A stretch of DNA of 64,000 bases from Anaerolineaceae bacterium UBA5404 (GCA_002409625.1 DHNY01000010.1:124001-188000), one strand, 5' to 3'; numbered from the stretch's first letter, positions 50,671-62,253 are shown. Translations and numbers: made by a program. The notes: generated by a model from the sequence alone, not told the origin.

Positions 50671-50699
50671 TTTATACCACAATGCTACAAATTTTTGAA
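50671..50699 (-). promoter_or_regulatory. 6S RNA promoter (extended -10)
   Basis: On the minus strand TTCAAA (50694-50699), 17-nt spacer, TGG-TATAAA (-10 at 50671-50676). Confidence 0.5.
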
Positions 50700-50703
50700 G
50701 TTA

Positions 50704-50712
50704 TGAGATAAT
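50704..50712 (+). promoter_or_regulatory. thpR extended -10, probably leaderless
   Basis: TGA-GATAAT ends six bases before ATG 50718 and nine before ATG 50721. No SD is present. Confidence 0.4.
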
Positions 50713-50717
50713 GTTTT

Positions 50718-51308
50718 ATGATGCTTAAATCCAATAATGAAAAAAGGTTATTTGTTGCCCTGGAACTATCCCAGGAACTTAAAGATTCTGCCATTTTGTT
50801 GAAAGATGAAAACCCACTACTAGCAAAAAATCGCAATATCCGATGGACTAAAGCCGAGAATTTACATCTCACGCTGTGTTTCCTTGGGAATACAAGAACC
50901 TCACTCATTCCAAAAATAATTAAGGAACTTGATTTCGTAGCAAGGGATTTTGACTCATTTAGTTTGTCATTTTATGGCTTAGGATTATTTTTTACCCAAA
51001 ATCGACCGCAAGTGATTTGGATTGGCGTGGAAAATCAAGACCTTTTGCGACCTCTTTACAATAAAACCATTCGAAGAATAAGCATTGTAGATAATATAAA
51101 GAAGCCAAGATTTTCACCTCATGTCACGCTTGCCCGGATTAATGAACGCGCTAGTCAAGAAACGACCGAGATGATAAGGGCTTTAGCATCAAAAAATGAA
51201 ACAACTAGATTTGGTACATTAAAAGTTGATCATATGAGTTTGTTTGAAAGCATTTTAAAACCAACAGGTCCGGTTTATAAAATAATCCACAAATCAGTGC
51301 TAAAATAA
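50718..51308 (+). CDS. thpR: RNA 2',3'-cyclic phosphodiesterase
   Basis: A 196-aa 2H-phosphoesterase. The two HxTx motifs are HLTL (in NLHLTLCFLG) and HVTL (in FSPHVTLARI), spaced as in ThpR/LigT. KRLFVALELSQELKDSAI is the family's N-terminal strand-helix. The enzyme opens 2',3'-cyclic phosphates on RNA ends. ATG 50718 and 50721 are both possible; a -10 box immediately upstream and the absence of an SD suggest a leaderless message. Confidence 0.93.
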   Translation: MMLKSNNEKRLFVALELSQELKDSAILLKDENPLLAKNRNIRWTKAENLHLTLCFLGNTRTSLIPKIIKELDFVARDFDSFSLSFYGLGLFFTQNRPQVIWIGVENQDLLRPLYNKTIRRISIVDNIKKPRFSPHVTLARINERASQETTEMIRALASKNETTRFGTLKVDHMSLFESILKPTGPVYKIIHKSVLK

Positions 51309-51337
51309 ACTCAGAAAGAACTTAATTGAGGTGAACA

Positions 51338-51682
51338 CTGGAACCAATTGAACTTGCAAGAAAAATTGCTAACATCCTTGAGGATAAACTCGCTGAAGAT
51401 ATTCTCATTCTGGACATTTCTGAAGTGTCCGACTTTACAGATTGTTTTGTTATAGCCACTGCATCCAGCCCACGCTTACTACGGAGCTTAATTAAATCTA
51501 TTGATGAAGAGGTCAAGCAAGATACGGGTTACAATCCGGTAATCGAAGGCGCAAATAACGAAGACTGGGTCGTCATGGATTACGCCTTTGTTGTCGTGCA
51601 CCTATTTTCAGAAGACGCTCGGGACTTCTATGACATCGAAGAGCTTTGGGAAACTGGCAAGGTGGTGCTGAGCTTGCAATAA
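51338..51682 (+). CDS. rsfS: Ribosomal silencing factor RsfS, CTG start
   Basis: A 114-aa protein. Family homology runs upstream of the first ATG/GTG/TTG-type start (GTG 51425): LEPIELARKIANILEDKLAE and DILILDISEVSDFTDCFVIA are both RsfS sequence. The frame is closed by TGA at 51332-51334, leaving CTG 51338 as the only sensible start; GAGGTG (51328-51333) lies four bases before it. C-terminal DWVVMDYAFVVVHLF and RDFYDIEELW are diagnostic. RsfS binds L14 and blocks subunit joining in starvation. Starting at GTG 51425 would remove the first 29 residues. Confidence 0.9.
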   Translation: MEPIELARKIANILEDKLAEDILILDISEVSDFTDCFVIATASSPRLLRSLIKSIDEEVKQDTGYNPVIEGANNEDWVVMDYAFVVVHLFSEDARDFYDIEELWETGKVVLSLQ

Positions 51683-51701
51683 CATAAGATCATTGCAAGC
51701 T
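51671..51701. repeat. Inverted repeat at the rsfS/bcp convergence
   Basis: A 10-bp perfect stem AGCTTGCAAT/ATTGCAAGCT (51671-51680 with 51692-51701), 11-nt loop, overlapping the rsfS stop. It has no T-run, so it may stabilise the 3' end or end transcription inefficiently. Confidence 0.5.
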
Positions 51702-51728
51702 GGCACCTAATAGTCTGGTTATTGTCTT

Positions 51729-52187
51729 TTATTCAAACAACGCTAAAACATCTTTTGCGTGATCCTGGGGTTTGACCTTTTCCAGAATATGCACAACTTT
51801 GCCATCTTTGTCGATGATAAAGGTTGTGCGTTCCATACCCATATACTCACGCCCCATAAATTTCTTTTGCACCCAAACGCCATAAGCTTCAGCTACTTTG
51901 TGTTCAACATCGGCAAGCAAGGTAAAAGGCAAGCTGAATTTGTCTTGAAACTTGGCGTGAGATTTAGCGCTATCTTTGCTTACGCCCAATACGGTAATGC
52001 CCTTCTGACGATATTCTGCAAAGCTATCCCTAAAGCTACAAGCCTGTGCGGTGCAACCTGGCGTATTATCCTTTGGATAAAAGTAAAGCACAACAGGTGT
52101 GCCCAGGTAGTCTGACAATTTGTGGGTCTTTCCTTCTTGATCTTCTAATTCAAATTGTGGTGCGATATCACCAATTTGTGGTTTCAT
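51729..52187 (-). CDS. bcp: Thiol peroxidase, Bcp/PrxQ type peroxiredoxin
   Basis: A 152-aa peroxiredoxin. The peroxidatic Cys lies in YPKDNTPGCTAQACSFRD, with a second Cys five residues later (CTAQAC), the resolving position of many PrxQ enzymes. GVSKDSAKSHAKFQDKFSLPF and RTTFIIDKDGKV follow as in the family. It reduces peroxides with thioredoxin, probably the trxA product at 9.7 kb. SD AGGAG lies before ATG. Confidence 0.95.
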   Translation of the reverse strand: MKPQIGDIAPQFELEDQEGKTHKLSDYLGTPVVLYFYPKDNTPGCTAQACSFRDSFAEYRQKGITVLGVSKDSAKSHAKFQDKFSLPFTLLADVEHKVAEAYGVWVQKKFMGREYMGMERTTFIIDKDGKVVHILEKVKPQDHAKDVLALFE

Positions 52188-52205
52188 ATGTATCTCCTTT
52201 TCTCG

Positions 52206-53078
52206 TTAAAAAACAAACTTGATGATCAGTAAGTAGATAAAGCTAATAACCTGCATAACAGCGGTTGCTTTTATCAGTGTAAAGTTTGGTTTCATGCCCA
52301 AAATAATACGATTGAGCAAAACCATTTGGAAAAAACTAATTCCCGCAACCAAAATGAGAGTCCAATGGCTTCTAAAAGTGCCCGAAAAGTAGAGGTAAGC
52401 CAGCAAACTGGCATATGCCATTAAAACCAAAATGCGGTGTAATTGGAGCGTTTGGTCCAAACCTGTTCGCGCAATTAAGCCGTTTTTATTCTCGTTTGGC
52501 GCATTGTCGAACTTGGGAAACTCAAAGGTAACAAATGAAGCAGATGATAAAAAGAAAATCGGCAACGCCAGCAAATAATGCAGGCCTTCAACGGGTATAG
52601 CCTGCACTGATATACCCAGAAGAAGCATTAGCGGTGAAATAATCAGGCTCTTTAGCAACCACTCAACGGGTTTTAGCAAATTATGTAAAGCCTGGCTTGT
52701 TTGCACAAAAGTTAAGATGCTAATTAAACTAAGCCAAATCAAATTGATTCCAATGAGAACTTGCTGTTTTAACAAAAAGTAAAGACAAGTAAAGATAAGC
52801 GCGAGTAAAAACAAAGCAGGGATGTATTGAATAGCTTTAATGTTTTTCTTGCCTGTACTAATACGTGTGTTTTCAACCACAGTAGGATTTGACAAGCTAT
52901 GCGCAATTCTTTGCAATAAATAAATTGAAACAAAAAAGGTTAAGGCTGCGAAAAAACTGAGCAAATCCCAGCTGGAAAGCTTATTTTTAGCAAAAAGAGT
53001 ACCCACTATAAAGACACCCATCCCGCTGATAAGGAAAAACCAATCGATTTCCAGCTTGTTATTCTTAAGCATTTTCAT
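52206..53078 (-). CDS. Multi-span membrane protein, possibly UbiA-like
   Basis: A 290-aa protein with about eight or nine predicted helices. The loop FEFPKFDNAPNENKNGLIAR followed by TG resembles the second polar loop of UbiA prenyltransferases (D..D...GK.TL..R.G), but the first NDxxD motif is absent (SLSNPTVVENTR at the expected place). If related, it is a divergent or inactive member. A TGC-TAAAAT extended -10 ends seven bases before ATG 53078 and there is no SD, suggesting a leaderless message. Function unresolved. Confidence 0.6.
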   Translation of the reverse strand: MKMLKNNKLEIDWFFLISGMGVFIVGTLFAKNKLSSWDLLSFFAALTFFVSIYLLQRIAHSLSNPTVVENTRISTGKKNIKAIQYIPALFLLALIFTCLYFLLKQQVLIGINLIWLSLISILTFVQTSQALHNLLKPVEWLLKSLIISPLMLLLGISVQAIPVEGLHYLLALPIFFLSSASFVTFEFPKFDNAPNENKNGLIARTGLDQTLQLHRILVLMAYASLLAYLYFSGTFRSHWTLILVAGISFFQMVLLNRIILGMKPNFTLIKATAVMQVISFIYLLIIKFVF

Positions 53079-53118
53079 ATCGAAATTTTAGCATAGTAAA
53101 AAAATGAATGCCATTAAC

Positions 53119-53127
53119 TGTTATAAT
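53119..53127 (+). promoter_or_regulatory. Extended -10, leaderless start of the surface protein gene
   Basis: TGT-TATAAT ends eight bases before ATG 53136; no SD. It lies back to back with the similar box for the minus-strand gene (53085-53090). Confidence 0.45.
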
Positions 53128-53135
53128 ATCCCGAC

Positions 53136-55364
53136 ATGGAAAAGCGAATTTCAATATCAAATCTCATACTTACGTTGTCTATTATCTTTGGCGCTTTAAT
53201 AATGTTGATGGTAAGTAGCGATGTTTCTGCAACCTTGAAACAGAACAAACTACTCCAAACGGATCTATATGTAGCAAACGCCAAGGAAGACTGCATCTCA
53301 TACGGTGAGACAAATTGCTTTTTCAATGACCCTTCCATTGATGAATCGGATGGCGTTGGAACTGGCTTACGCCAAGCCATGCTGCACGCCAAAGAAAACA
53401 ACCTGCAAAGTGTCAAAATTAACATCATAGGTCAATATCGCATCAAATCAAACACAGTCTTACTCGATTACCCGGTAACAATAAATGGCATGGAAGGTGC
53501 GAAAATACACACCTCTAACACCAACTGTAACAATGCCATGCTGAATATTACTGATGAAGTGACCCTCCAAAACCTGCTTATCGATGACGGTATCTGCACA
53601 GAAATCTCTCGGGATTTAATACTGGTTGACTCGCCAAAAGCTGTTACCATCCGAAACAACACCCTACGGAATGGGAAAAACGCAATCATTTTTAACGATA
53701 ATACGGGCAATTTATCCCTCTTGTTTAATAACATCGAAAACAACAGTGGATTTGCAGCAATACGATCCCAGGATTCCAACTCCGCCATACTCAAGATCAC
53801 TGCCAATCGGATTGTTAACAACAATAATAACGGTGTGCAGGTCAGTTGCGGCACTGAAGTAAAAGGAAATGCTAATCACAACTATTGGGGTGATGGCATA
53901 TTGCCATCCAATGCAAGCCTGGCATGTAAGATCAACGACGCAAAAAGGCTTGGCGCGGAGCCAAAAATGATGACCACAGGCATTGCTGCTGAGAGAATAA
54001 CCCTGCAAACTGCCTACTCCGAACCTGTGCTTGAGGGTTTTTCTGCCAAAGCCGATATTGCAGAAGGCACCTTGATTGTGGTTAATCATGGACCTAACCG
54101 CCCATTCGAGTCGAGTATTCCCAGCGCCTATGAGTTGTCAGCCTGTGGCAATTATTATGATATTTTCATGGATGAAGGTGCGAAACCTGAAACTGTGAGC
54201 ATCCGTTTTTCATATGATGGATTGGATTGCGCGGAAGTGGTCGAATCCACATATTATTGCGGTTCCGATAAAGCTTCTAAATATCCTTTGATGTGGTATG
54301 ACCCTGAATGGAGCCAAACTTATGGCTATGATAATGTCGGCGCGCGTCGCGAAGAAGGATCTGTGTTTGAAGGGCAACCGGTTGAATGTAATATCAATGC
54401 CAAGACAATCGCAGCTCACATCTCTCGCCCAATCAGTAACCGGCCAAGTCTTGACTTTGATATGGATTACACACCATTTACAATCGGGTTTGACAAAATC
54501 GCATTAAAAAGTTTTGAAGCGTCGGATGTGAGTAGTTCTTCGATAACCCTTAATTGGATCAGTTTTAGCGAAGCGAATGTAAAACATTTTCGTCTCTTAC
54601 GCTCCGAAACATTAGAGGGTCCCTACACTTTACTTGAAGAAAGTTTTTCAAGAGAAGGTGATGCACAAACAGGCGCAAATTACTCTTATACCGACATGGA
54701 TTTGCTGGCTAAAACAACCTATTATTACAAGCTTCAGGCTTTCTCAGACGAGACAAGCGTTCAAGATGAATTCGGACCTGTTTCTGAAACAACATCTGAA
54801 GAGGCACCTACCCATACACCCACATCCTCACCAACGGTGACCTTAACTCAACAAAGTACAAACACGCGCACGTCAACACCAACCAGAACAAGAACGCCAG
54901 GAAGACCCACCTCTACACCATACCCCATCCGGAATACACCAACCCCAACGCGTTTTAATTATCGATACACATCCACGAACACGAGACCCGCGCAAATTAG
55001 AACAGCAACGCCATTGCCTGAATTAACACGTAACGTCCAGAACCAAACCCTAACAGCCTTTTTCATGACCCAAACAATGCGTTATTCAACTCAAAGTGGT
55101 ACTAAAACACTGGAAAGTGGGTCAAGAACTGAAACGCCATCACCCGAATCAAGCCCGCAAGCCATTGCAACCAATGAACTTGAAGAGCCAATTATTACAG
55201 AGCAAGCAGAACTTATAACGCCAACTGCCACATTAAAGCCAGTAACAACCGATAAATCTGATCGTTACGAAGAAAAAGCTGCTCCCAGATGGCCATTTTG
55301 GCTTTCAATTCTCTTGTTTGCTGTAATTGGCATTTTTATATATACACGCAAAAACACACTATAA
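53136..55364 (+). CDS. Secreted beta-helix/FN3 surface protein with Thr-Pro-rich stalk and C-terminal anchor
   Basis: A 742-aa protein. Residues 8-31 are a signal peptide or anchor. Residues 45-280 form a right-handed parallel beta-helix (VTIRNNTLRNGKNAIIFNDN, GNLSLLFNNIENNSGFAAI, ILKITANRIVNNNNNGVQV) ending in the NYWG motif of such proteins. About 455-550 is a fibronectin-III domain (SSSSITLNWISFSEANVKHF, YYYKLQAFSDE). Residues 555-690 are rich in Thr, Pro and Ser (TPTSSPTVTLT, TSTPTRTRTPGRPTSTP), a probable glycosylated stalk. WPFWLSILLFAVIGIFIY plus RKNTL is a C-terminal membrane anchor. Likely an adhesive or filament-surface protein; ligand unknown. Confidence 0.82.
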   Translation: MEKRISISNLILTLSIIFGALIMLMVSSDVSATLKQNKLLQTDLYVANAKEDCISYGETNCFFNDPSIDESDGVGTGLRQAMLHAKENNLQSVKINIIGQYRIKSNTVLLDYPVTINGMEGAKIHTSNTNCNNAMLNITDEVTLQNLLIDDGICTEISRDLILVDSPKAVTIRNNTLRNGKNAIIFNDNTGNLSLLFNNIENNSGFAAIRSQDSNSAILKITANRIVNNNNNGVQVSCGTEVKGNANHNYWGDGILPSNASLACKINDAKRLGAEPKMMTTGIAAERITLQTAYSEPVLEGFSAKADIAEGTLIVVNHGPNRPFESSIPSAYELSACGNYYDIFMDEGAKPETVSIRFSYDGLDCAEVVESTYYCGSDKASKYPLMWYDPEWSQTYGYDNVGARREEGSVFEGQPVECNINAKTIAAHISRPISNRPSLDFDMDYTPFTIGFDKIALKSFEASDVSSSSITLNWISFSEANVKHFRLLRSETLEGPYTLLEESFSREGDAQTGANYSYTDMDLLAKTTYYYKLQAFSDETSVQDEFGPVSETTSEEAPTHTPTSSPTVTLTQQSTNTRTSTPTRTRTPGRPTSTPYPIRNTPTPTRFNYRYTSTNTRPAQIRTATPLPELTRNVQNQTLTAFFMTQTMRYSTQSGTKTLESGSRTETPSPESSPQAIATNELEEPIITEQAELITPTATLKPVTTDKSDRYEEKAAPRWPFWLSILLFAVIGIFIYTRKNTL

Positions 55365-55408
55365 CAAAAGAACAAGTCCACAAAAATACGCCTGATATTG
55401 ACGATTTT

Positions 55409-55437
55409 TTGACATTCATTAACGCTTATGCTATTCT
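55409..55437 (+). promoter_or_regulatory. Strong promoter of the MBL-fold gene
   Basis: Perfect -35 TTGACA (55409-55414), 17-nt spacer ending TGC, and TATTCT (55432-55437): consensus -35 plus extended -10. Confidence 0.65.
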
Positions 55438-55467
55438 ATTGTCCTGAGTATTAAATCGGGTCTAAAG

Positions 55468-56298
55468 ATGCAAAAAGAACGCGTTTCTGAAAATGTATAT
55501 TGGTTCCAAAGCGATGTATATGCCCGTGTAACGGCTGGCGCAATCATCGGACCTCAATGGGCTGTCCTTATTGATACGCTTATGCCCGAAGAAACCCCTT
55601 ACATCAAACATTTCCTCGAATCTGAACTTATGGTCCCTGTACGTTATGTGATTAACACCCACCATCACGCCGACCACAGCTGGGGAAATTGCCTCTTTCC
55701 AAATGCTACGATCATTGGGCACGATTTATGTCGTAAACACATGATTCAACGCTCTATGACTGCCCTGGCAGAGGCTATTGAAGGTGGCGCAGATTTTAAA
55801 GATATTTGCATTATGCCACCCGACATTACCGTATCTAACGGCAGTCTCTTTTTAAGAATTGGCAAAAAACAAATCCAAATCTTTGCCACCCCAGGTCATT
55901 CTGATGACTCAGTGGCAGTCTTGTTAGAAGAAGACCGCATTTTATTTGCAGGTGATTCTTTTATGCCGGTTCCCTTCTTCGTCGGCGGTGATTTTGATGT
56001 TCTGATGGAAACACTCGTTCGCTACGGCGAGATGGGGCTTGAAAATATCATTCAAGGACATGGCGATATTATCCTCCGCGGTGAAATTGATGAAAAAATT
56101 CAAGCCAACGTTGACTATCTTAATAAAGTCAAAAAGCTGGTAAAAACGGCAAGCCGAAGACGTTTTCCCTATGAGTTTTTAGCTGAACAAGATATTGAAG
56201 AAAGTGGCAAAAACCGGGTTTTACTGGGTGGCATTGCTGAAGCATTGCACCAACGAAACTTAGCCTGGCTGTATTACAAGACTTTTTCTGAAGATTAA
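55468..56298 (+). CDS. Metallo-beta-lactamase-fold hydrolase
   Basis: A 276-aa MBL protein. Metal ligands: HHHADHSWGN (HxHxDH), GHSDDSVAVLL, FAGDSFMP (bridging Asp) and GHGDI near 198. A C-terminal helical extension (about 210-276, KIQANVDYLNKVKKLVKTASRR) is additional to the core fold. Substrate unknown; glyoxalase II-like or quorum-lactonase-like enzymes share these motifs. Its stop overlaps the convergent membrane protein gene by four bases. It has a near-consensus promoter. Confidence 0.88.
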   Translation: MQKERVSENVYWFQSDVYARVTAGAIIGPQWAVLIDTLMPEETPYIKHFLESELMVPVRYVINTHHHADHSWGNCLFPNATIIGHDLCRKHMIQRSMTALAEAIEGGADFKDICIMPPDITVSNGSLFLRIGKKQIQIFATPGHSDDSVAVLLEEDRILFAGDSFMPVPFFVGGDFDVLMETLVRYGEMGLENIIQGHGDIILRGEIDEKIQANVDYLNKVKKLVKTASRRRFPYEFLAEQDIEESGKNRVLLGGIAEALHQRNLAWLYYKTFSED

Positions 56299-57119
56299 AC
56301 CAATTTTGTAAAAAGAATTAATAAAGCAATAAACAGCGCCAAGGCTAATGGCTCTATATAAAGGTGTTTGCGATCGCCTTGTCCTATCCTGGTAACCAAG
56401 GCATTGCCTGTAAAGAGAACTGCTGTCAAAATCAAACCATATTGGTTGGGTGTAATAAAAAGATAATACAAGGCAATGGCAAATTGAGTACAAAGCACCA
56501 CAACTACTGCGATCCAAAATGAGCGAAATTTTCCTTCACTTCGAAGAAAAATTGTCCGATACGAAACAAAGGCAGATGCTAACATAATGCCAGGTATCAA
56601 AATGAAAAACCGTGTGACTGAAGCACGTAAAGCAATCACAAAAGCCAAAAATAAGGCATGTGCCAATGCTATGAGTAGAACGGAAAAAATAGTGCTGCCG
56701 CTTACACTCTCTTTTAGGATCTGGTATTCAGAGTAAAAAACGACCGTATAAGCAAATAGCCCTATCGCAAAAATACCCCACCATGCCAAACTTTTATCCG
56801 TTTGAATCAATATGAGCGCAAAGATGAGGATGGTAATTGTTGGTAAAACGATATTAGGAACAACCTGCCGCACAAGCCAGGCTTTTCTTGAAACATCAGG
56901 GTTGGTTATGAGAACCCAATAAGACCCAACAACACTAATGCCGGCAATAAAAAAGGGAATAAGTTGAATGGCAGAAAAAGTAAATGCTATCCCAAATAGA
57001 TTAAGGCTTACACTTGCCGGCTCAGCAGGAAGGAAAAAAAAGATGCTTAAATTCAACGCCAACAAAGCAGTCACAATGCTAAATTGTCTTAGAGCTGGCT
57101 TGGTTTTATTGCTATCCAT
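56295..57119 (-). CDS. Multi-span membrane protein, unknown
   Basis: A 274-aa protein with about eight predicted helices and only short loops (LSIFFFLPAEP, LIPFFIAGISVVGSYWVLI, IVLPTITILIFALILI, LYYLFITPNQYGLILTAVLF). No catalytic motif; family not recognised. ATG 57119 is chosen over 57152 because TGA-TAGAAT (minus strand, -10 at 57128-57133) ends eight bases before it, and the 11 extra residues would add no homology I can see. No SD, so it may be leaderless. Confidence 0.65.
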   Translation of the reverse strand: MDSNKTKPALRQFSIVTALLALNLSIFFFLPAEPASVSLNLFGIAFTFSAIQLIPFFIAGISVVGSYWVLITNPDVSRKAWLVRQVVPNIVLPTITILIFALILIQTDKSLAWWGIFAIGLFAYTVVFYSEYQILKESVSGSTIFSVLLIALAHALFLAFVIALRASVTRFFILIPGIMLASAFVSYRTIFLRSEGKFRSFWIAVVVVLCTQFAIALYYLFITPNQYGLILTAVLFTGNALVTRIGQGDRKHLYIEPLALALFIALLILFTKLV

Positions 57120-57175
57120 CACAGCTGATTCTATCATGATTATGAGAAGCAAAACTGTCGTTTTTCCTCGATAGA

Positions 57176-57184
57176 TGGTATAAT
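57176..57184 (+). promoter_or_regulatory. Extended -10 before the 57194 gene
   Basis: TGG-TATAAT ends nine bases before ATG 57194; no proper SD, hence a short or absent leader. Confidence 0.45.
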
Positions 57185-57193
57185 TTAAAGGTT

Positions 57194-60108
<2,915 letters not shown>

Positions 60109-60141
60109 TGTCAAGCAGCTCTGGTAGCCAGTGAAAATCAT

Positions 60142-61329
60142 ATGACCGAACGAAAAATATTACACCTTGATCTTGACGCATTTTTCTGTTCAGTCGAAGA
60201 ACTCTTAGACCCCAGTCTTGTTGGAAAACCTTTCGTCGTTGGAGGCAGTCCGCAAGGTCGTGGGGTCATTGTTTCTGCGTCTTATGCTGCCCGTATGTAT
60301 GGTGTGCGTACTGCGATGCCATCCGGTCGCGCCGTAAGACTATGCCCAGATTTAATCTTTGTAAGACGCGACCACCCTGCATACAGCACTTATTCACGAA
60401 AAGTGATGAATATCCTAAAAGAAATCACCCCGCTGGTGCAACAAGTATCGGTTGACGAAGCTTTTATTGATGTTTCTGATATCCAATTACCCATCCAATC
60501 CATCTGCCAGGATATCCAGTCCCGGATTGACCGCGAAACCAAACTTCCCATTTCAATCGGTGCGGGAACCAGTAAAATGATTGCTAAAATCGCAAATAAT
60601 ATCGGCAAATCCCGTGTTCGCACTGGTAAAGCACCAAGATCAATCAACATTATTCCACCAGGCAAAGAAGCGGCATTCCTGGCGCCACTTGATATCCAGG
60701 AAATGTGGGGTGTTGGACCAAAAACCGCAGAACGCCTTCGCTCACGCGGTTTCAAAACCATCGGGGATATTGCTGATGCTGATCCAGAACTATTAAAGAC
60801 TTATTTTGGCAAATATGCAGAAGTGATGCAAAAACGTGCCTTAGGCATTGATCACTCAGAGGTGCATACCGACCACGAAGCCAAATCGGTTAGTAATGAG
60901 ACAACGTTCAGACAAGACTCAGAGGAAATCCTTTTTCTAAAAAACACACTTATGCGACTTTCTGACAAGGTTGCGTACCGTTTACGAAAAGATAACCAGG
61001 CTGGAAAAGTTGTATCGATCAAAGTAAGGTATTCTGACTTCACCACTTTTACACGCCAAAAAGCATTGGGTCGATTGACCAATGTTGGCGACGAAATATT
61101 TGAGCATGCTTTTGATTTGCTCAACAAAAACCTGTCACCCGGGCGTCCAGTTAGACTTTTGGGTGTGGGCGTATCAAACCTCGAAGAACCTTACGCGCAA
61201 TTGGAATTATTTGACGAAAGCCCTCTAAAAAAGCAAGAATTAACCCAAGCCATTGATGAGCTCAAAGATAAATTCGGGAAAGATGTTGTTTTTAGGGCAA
61301 ATAAACTTAAACAAAACAAAACAAACTAA
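60142..61329 (+). CDS. dinB: DNA polymerase IV
   Basis: A 395-aa Y-family polymerase. Catalytic blocks: HLDLDAFFCSVEELLDP (first Asp pair), YAARMYGVRTAMPSGRAVRL (incoming nucleotide), SVDEAFIDVSD (Asp-Glu). The HhH thumb has WGVGPKTAERLRSRGFKTIGD; the little finger domain follows (SVSNETTFRQDSEE, VSIKVRYSDFTTFTRQ). A beta-clamp-binding QLELF peptide is at about 352. It performs translesion synthesis. It starts 33 bases after gyrB. Confidence 0.95.
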   Translation: MTERKILHLDLDAFFCSVEELLDPSLVGKPFVVGGSPQGRGVIVSASYAARMYGVRTAMPSGRAVRLCPDLIFVRRDHPAYSTYSRKVMNILKEITPLVQQVSVDEAFIDVSDIQLPIQSICQDIQSRIDRETKLPISIGAGTSKMIAKIANNIGKSRVRTGKAPRSINIIPPGKEAAFLAPLDIQEMWGVGPKTAERLRSRGFKTIGDIADADPELLKTYFGKYAEVMQKRALGIDHSEVHTDHEAKSVSNETTFRQDSEEILFLKNTLMRLSDKVAYRLRKDNQAGKVVSIKVRYSDFTTFTRQKALGRLTNVGDEIFEHAFDLLNKNLSPGRPVRLLGVGVSNLEEPYAQLELFDESPLKKQELTQAIDELKDKFGKDVVFRANKLKQNKTN

Positions 61330-61343
61330 GATGAGGTAGAGCA

Positions 61344-62024
61344 ATGGTCTTTTCATTTTTTCAAAATTTAAAATCAAAGAAATCTAAACCCGGTTCAGCA
61401 GGTATGCCTGAAAAACTTGAAGACTATATGGAACATGCTTTAAGCATTCCAGGCTGGGTTGATAATGATGAATTAAGCTATAAAGCCAGGATAACAGAGA
61501 AACTCCCTCAAGACGCCGTCATCGTAGAAATTGGATGCTTTTTGGGGCGTTCAACCGTGCTTATGGCTGGCGTACGCAAAATCATTGGAAATGGGGTTGT
61601 CCACGTTGTTGATCCCTTTGATGGATCGGGTGATGCCTTTTCGGTACCATTTTATAAACTCATAACCAACAAAATAGACCAACCCATTCTCGACGAATTC
61701 AGGGAACATATACAAAACGCAGGCTTAGAAGACTATGTGATCGTTCACAAAGGTACTGCCGAATCAGTTGTAAACCAGTGGACGGAACCAATAGATATGT
61801 TGATTTTGGATGGCGACCAGTCGCCTAAAGGTGCCAGATCCGCTTACGAATTATGGCAACCCTTTTTAAAACCCGGTGGCTACATTTGTTTGCATAATTC
61901 TGGCGATAAAATTTATTTACCTGGACACGATGGTCACAGACGTATTTTCTTGGAAGAAATAAAAGAACCTGCTTATTCAGAAATCCATACTGAAAAGAAA
62001 ACCAGTTTCGCAAGGAAAAACTAA
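61344..62024 (+). CDS. Class I SAM-dependent methyltransferase (Methyltransf_24 type)
   Basis: A 226-aa protein. The SAM-binding motif I is IVEIGCFLGRSTVLMA, then GVVHVVDPFDGSGDAF (acidic end of strand 2), DMLILDGDQSPKGARSAYE and PFLKPGGYICLHNSG. This is the pattern of the small Rossmann methyltransferases of the Methyltransf_24 group, often linked to polysaccharide or cephalosporin-hydroxylase-like genes. Substrate unknown. It follows dinB by 14 bases behind GATGAGGTAGAG. Confidence 0.82.
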   Translation: MVFSFFQNLKSKKSKPGSAGMPEKLEDYMEHALSIPGWVDNDELSYKARITEKLPQDAVIVEIGCFLGRSTVLMAGVRKIIGNGVVHVVDPFDGSGDAFSVPFYKLITNKIDQPILDEFREHIQNAGLEDYVIVHKGTAESVVNQWTEPIDMLILDGDQSPKGARSAYELWQPFLKPGGYICLHNSGDKIYLPGHDGHRRIFLEEIKEPAYSEIHTEKKTSFARKN

Positions 62025-62078
62025 ATAATACGCCAAAAGACTGTGTAATTTGTGGATACTTTTAATGAAAATTTGAGG

Positions 62079-62106
62079 TTTACTTTTTTTAGAGCTTTGG
62101 TATAAT
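62079..62106 (+). promoter_or_regulatory. tRNA-Thr promoter (extended -10)
   Basis: TTTACT (62079-62084), 16-nt spacer ending TGG, TATAAT (62101-62106), ending ten bases before the tRNA. Confidence 0.6.
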
Positions 62107-62116
62107 CTTGCCACAC

Positions 62117-62189
62117 GCCAACGTAGCTCAGTCGGTAGAGCAGACGCTTCGTAAGCGCCCGGTCGGGGGTTCGATTCCCTTCGTTGGCT
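62117..62189 (+). tRNA. tRNA-Thr (anticodon CGT)
   Basis: Acceptor GCCAACG/CGTTGGC, D-arm GCTCAGTCGGTAGAGC, anticodon loop TTCGTAA (anticodon CGU), T-arm with GTTCGATTC, discriminator U. CCA not encoded. Confidence 0.95.
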
Positions 62190-62193
62190 AGAA

Positions 62194-62224
62194 AAAAGAG
62201 GCTGCCTTTGTGACAGCCTCTTTT
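62194..62224 (+). terminator. Terminator after tRNA-Thr
   Basis: An 11-bp stem (62194-62204 with 62214-62224), 9-nt loop, ending in TTTT; also serves the convergent acyl-CoA synthetase gene. Confidence 0.85.
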
Positions 62225-62253
62225 GCTTCTACCATTCTTTCCTGCAAATTGCT

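Noticed and set aside
54800..55000. Short tandem repeats in the surface protein gene
   Set aside because: ACA/CCA-rich codons for Thr and Pro form a low-complexity stalk, not exact tandem DNA repeats or a CRISPR-like array.
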